From: Bacteroidetes bacterium ADurb.Bin302
GTDB lineage: Bacteria > Bacteroidota > Bacteroidia > Bacteroidales > Paludibacteraceae
Assembly: GCA_002069025.1 (NCBI GenBank)
Contig: MWBK01000078.1
Location: forward strand, 1 to 8,348
DNA: 8,348 bases
Reading direction: 5' to 3'
This document shows positions 7,555 through 8,348 of the stretch, piece after piece; the first letter of the stretch is position 1; every line of letters starts with the position of its first letter. The notes beneath the pieces are model-generated. The model ran no database searches and had not been told where the DNA came from. It saw only the letters and a program-made list of their open reading frames with translations. Both the position numbers and the translations under genes were made by a program.

Positions 7555-7560
7555 TTAGGC
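7426..7560 (+). repeat. attC-like recombination site of cassette 2
   Basis: Outer left arm ATCACATAAC (7426-7435) complements the start of cassette 2. Inner arms TTTGACGCAATGGGGG (7441-7456) and CCCCCACTGCGCCAAG (7529-7544) pair at 13 of 16 positions. The spacers are unequal, 5 bases left and about 9-10 right. The centre contains a hairpin with stem AAATCT/AGATTT at 7475-7498. The right core is G^TTAGGC at 7554-7560, which fits the classical attC R' consensus GTTRRRY exactly. Total length of about 135 bases is within the attC range. The inner arms are unrelated in sequence to those of the first site, so structure and not sequence is conserved, as for attC. Confidence 0.8.
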
Positions 7561-7563
7561 GTT

Positions 7564-7611
7564 ATGCAAAAAAGGTTTGCATATGTTTTGATTTTAGTAA
7601 AGAAAATTTGA
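7564..7611 (+). promoter_or_regulatory. Cassette 3 leader: short frame and 7-bp hairpin
   Basis: ATGCAAA (7564-7570) and TTTGCAT (7576-7582) form a perfect 7-base-pair stem with a 5-base loop AAAGG. The same ATG opens a 15-codon frame (MQKRFAYVLILVKKI) that ends in TGA at 7609-7611, one base before the ATG of the EFR1-like gene. The placement could allow translational coupling, and the stem could hide or expose the leader start. Function is inference; no -7 promoter element was recognised here. Confidence 0.35.
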
Positions 7612-7612
7612 A

Positions 7613-8348
7613 ATGAATATTGAAAAAGCAACATTGATATATTTTTCGCCCACATTAAGCACAAAAAAAATATTAAATGCTATCATAAAGGGGATGAATA
7701 TTGAAACAATAAATGAAATAAATTTAACGACAAAAAAGAATAGAGATAAATTTGAATATGATAAAAAAACTGATTTACTGATTATTGGTGTTCCGGTTTA
7801 TGGGGCAAGAATTCCAAAAGATTTATATTCTTGTCTTAAAGCAATATATGGGAACAATACACCTGTTATTCTTGTGACAGTATTTGGCAATGTAAGTAAA
7901 GGATTTGCATTAAATGAGTTGTATACATTAGTTTCAAAAAGAGGATTTAAAGTTATAGCAATGGGAGCCTTCATCGGAAGGCACTCATTTGCAACAGAAA
8001 AAGCTCCTTTAGCATTTGACAGACCAAACATTAAAGATTTGCAAACAGCTCAGAATTTTGGTGAAAACATTATTCAAAAAATTCGATTTATTGATACCAT
8101 TGAGAAGAAAGACATTATCCATCAATGTATTTCATCCAAAATTGTCGGTAATTTTTTTAATACATTTCATACTATTTTACCTCAGAACAGTAATAAAACG
8201 GTAATAAAAGAACCAATTATAGATTATGATAAATGTACTAAATGTAAAATATGTGTTAATGGTTGCCCCAAACAAGCTATAAATACTGACACATTGAAAA
8301 TTGAGATGGATTTATGCATTGGTTGTTTCAGATGCGTAAGATTTTGTC
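7613..8348 (+). CDS. EFR1-family flavodoxin-ferredoxin fusion protein (3' end missing)
   Basis: The frame is open from the ATG at 7613 to the window end (245 codons seen). The N-terminal part is flavodoxin-like: IYFSPTLSTKKILNAI sits where the phosphate-binding loop of FMN lies, and DLLIIGVPVYGARIP and PVILVTVFGN are typical core strands. The C-terminal part has two 4Fe-4S motifs, CTKCKICVNGCP (Cys 208, 211, 214, 218) and CIGCFRCVRFC (Cys 235, 238, 241, 245), with the last Cys as the final complete codon. This is the EFR1 layout, a probable low-potential electron carrier of anaerobes; partner and pathway are unknown. The loop has Leu-Ser where relatives often have Gly-Thr or Gly-Asn, so FMN binding may be altered. 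Perhaps 10-30 residues are missing. Asp is mostly GAT, unlike cassette 2. Confidence 0.88.
   Translation, partial: MNIEKATLIYFSPTLSTKKILNAIIKGMNIETINEINLTTKKNRDKFEYDKKTDLLIIGVPVYGARIPKDLYSCLKAIYGNNTPVILVTVFGNVSKGFALNELYTLVSKRGFKVIAMGAFIGRHSFATEKAPLAFDRPNIKDLQTAQNFGENIIQKIRFIDTIEKKDIIHQCISSKIVGNFFNTFHTILPQNSNKTVIKEPIIDYDKCTKCKICVNGCPKQAINTDTLKIEMDLCIGCFRCVRFC

Larger units (their letters stand above)
7555..8348 (+). mobile_element. Integron-like gene cassette 3, cut by the window end
   Basis: The unit begins TTAGGCGTTATGC right after the G at 7554 and carries the EFR1-like gene in the same orientation as cassettes 1 and 2. Its own attC-like site would lie beyond the window. By the rule seen in the other two units, that site should open with GCATAACGCCTAAC. 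The beginning is secure because the preceding palindrome ends there; the right end cannot be seen, so this could also be the flanking host sequence after the last cassette. Confidence 0.55.

Noticed and set aside
7422..7664. Minus-strand open frame of 80 codons
   Set aside because: It spans the second attC-like site and the start of the EFR1-like gene; composition is random and there is no family resemblance.
8016..8204. Plus-strand open frame of 62 codons in another frame of the EFR1-like gene
   Set aside because: The overlapping frame encodes a clear flavodoxin/ferredoxin protein with ordered Cys motifs, so this is a shadow.
1..8348. tRNA, rRNA, CRISPR array, riboswitch
   Set aside because: No regularly spaced repeats, tRNA cloverleaf or conserved rRNA or riboswitch core was seen in the gene-free stretches, all of which are shorter than 250 bases.

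Overview
The window looks like a piece of a low-GC Bacteroidota chromosome, probably from an anaerobic Bacteroidales-like lineage. The evidence is a textbook Bacteroidota promoter before the first gene (TTTG, 19-base spacer, TAATTTTG), the lack of strong Shine-Dalgarno sequences, the character of the Tex and aspartyl-tRNA synthetase proteins, and an EFR1-type flavodoxin/ferredoxin protein at the right edge. The assignment is inferred from sequence character only; no marker gene was searched.

Left part (1-5352) is ordinary core chromosome. A plus-strand pair encodes Tex (RNA-binding transcription accessory protein, GTG start) and a seven-helix hemolysin III/TrhA-family membrane protein 6 bases downstream. 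Facing them is a minus-strand pair: aspS followed by a membrane-anchored C39-like cysteine protease homologue whose start overlaps the end of aspS by 28 bases. The two pairs meet tail to tail with an 18-base overlap.

Right part (5539-8348) is different. It is a head-to-tail array of three single-gene units built like integron gene cassettes, inserted just behind the divergent aspS promoter. Unit 1 carries a DUF6994-like protein of unknown function, unit 2 a PPP-type metallophosphoesterase, and unit 3 (cut by the window end) the EFR1 protein. Units 1 and 2 each end in a roughly 130-base imperfect palindrome. In each, the outer left arm (GCCTGTAAC; ATCACATAAC) is the exact reverse complement of the first bases of the same unit (GTTACAGGC; GTTATGTGAT) and not of the next unit. 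That is the signature of an attC site split by insertion of a circular cassette with a cut at G^TT. The inner arms are also paired, with 16/19 and 13/16 matches, and carry unequal spacers as attC extrahelical bases do. Unit 3 starts GTTAGGCGTTATGC, so its site should start GCATAACGCCTAAC beyond the window.

No integrase, attI or transposase is visible, so on this window alone the array is a CALIN-like (integrase-less) cluster. Two of the three core sites (GTTACAG, GTTATGT) do not fit the classical GTTRRRY core, so this may be a diverged attC family or the substrate of another tyrosine recombinase. Each unit also has a short leader frame that ends at, or runs into, the start codon of its gene; in units 1 and 2 that frame opens with an ATG formed across the recombination junction. 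The cassette genes differ in codon use from the core genes and from each other, suggesting separate origins.
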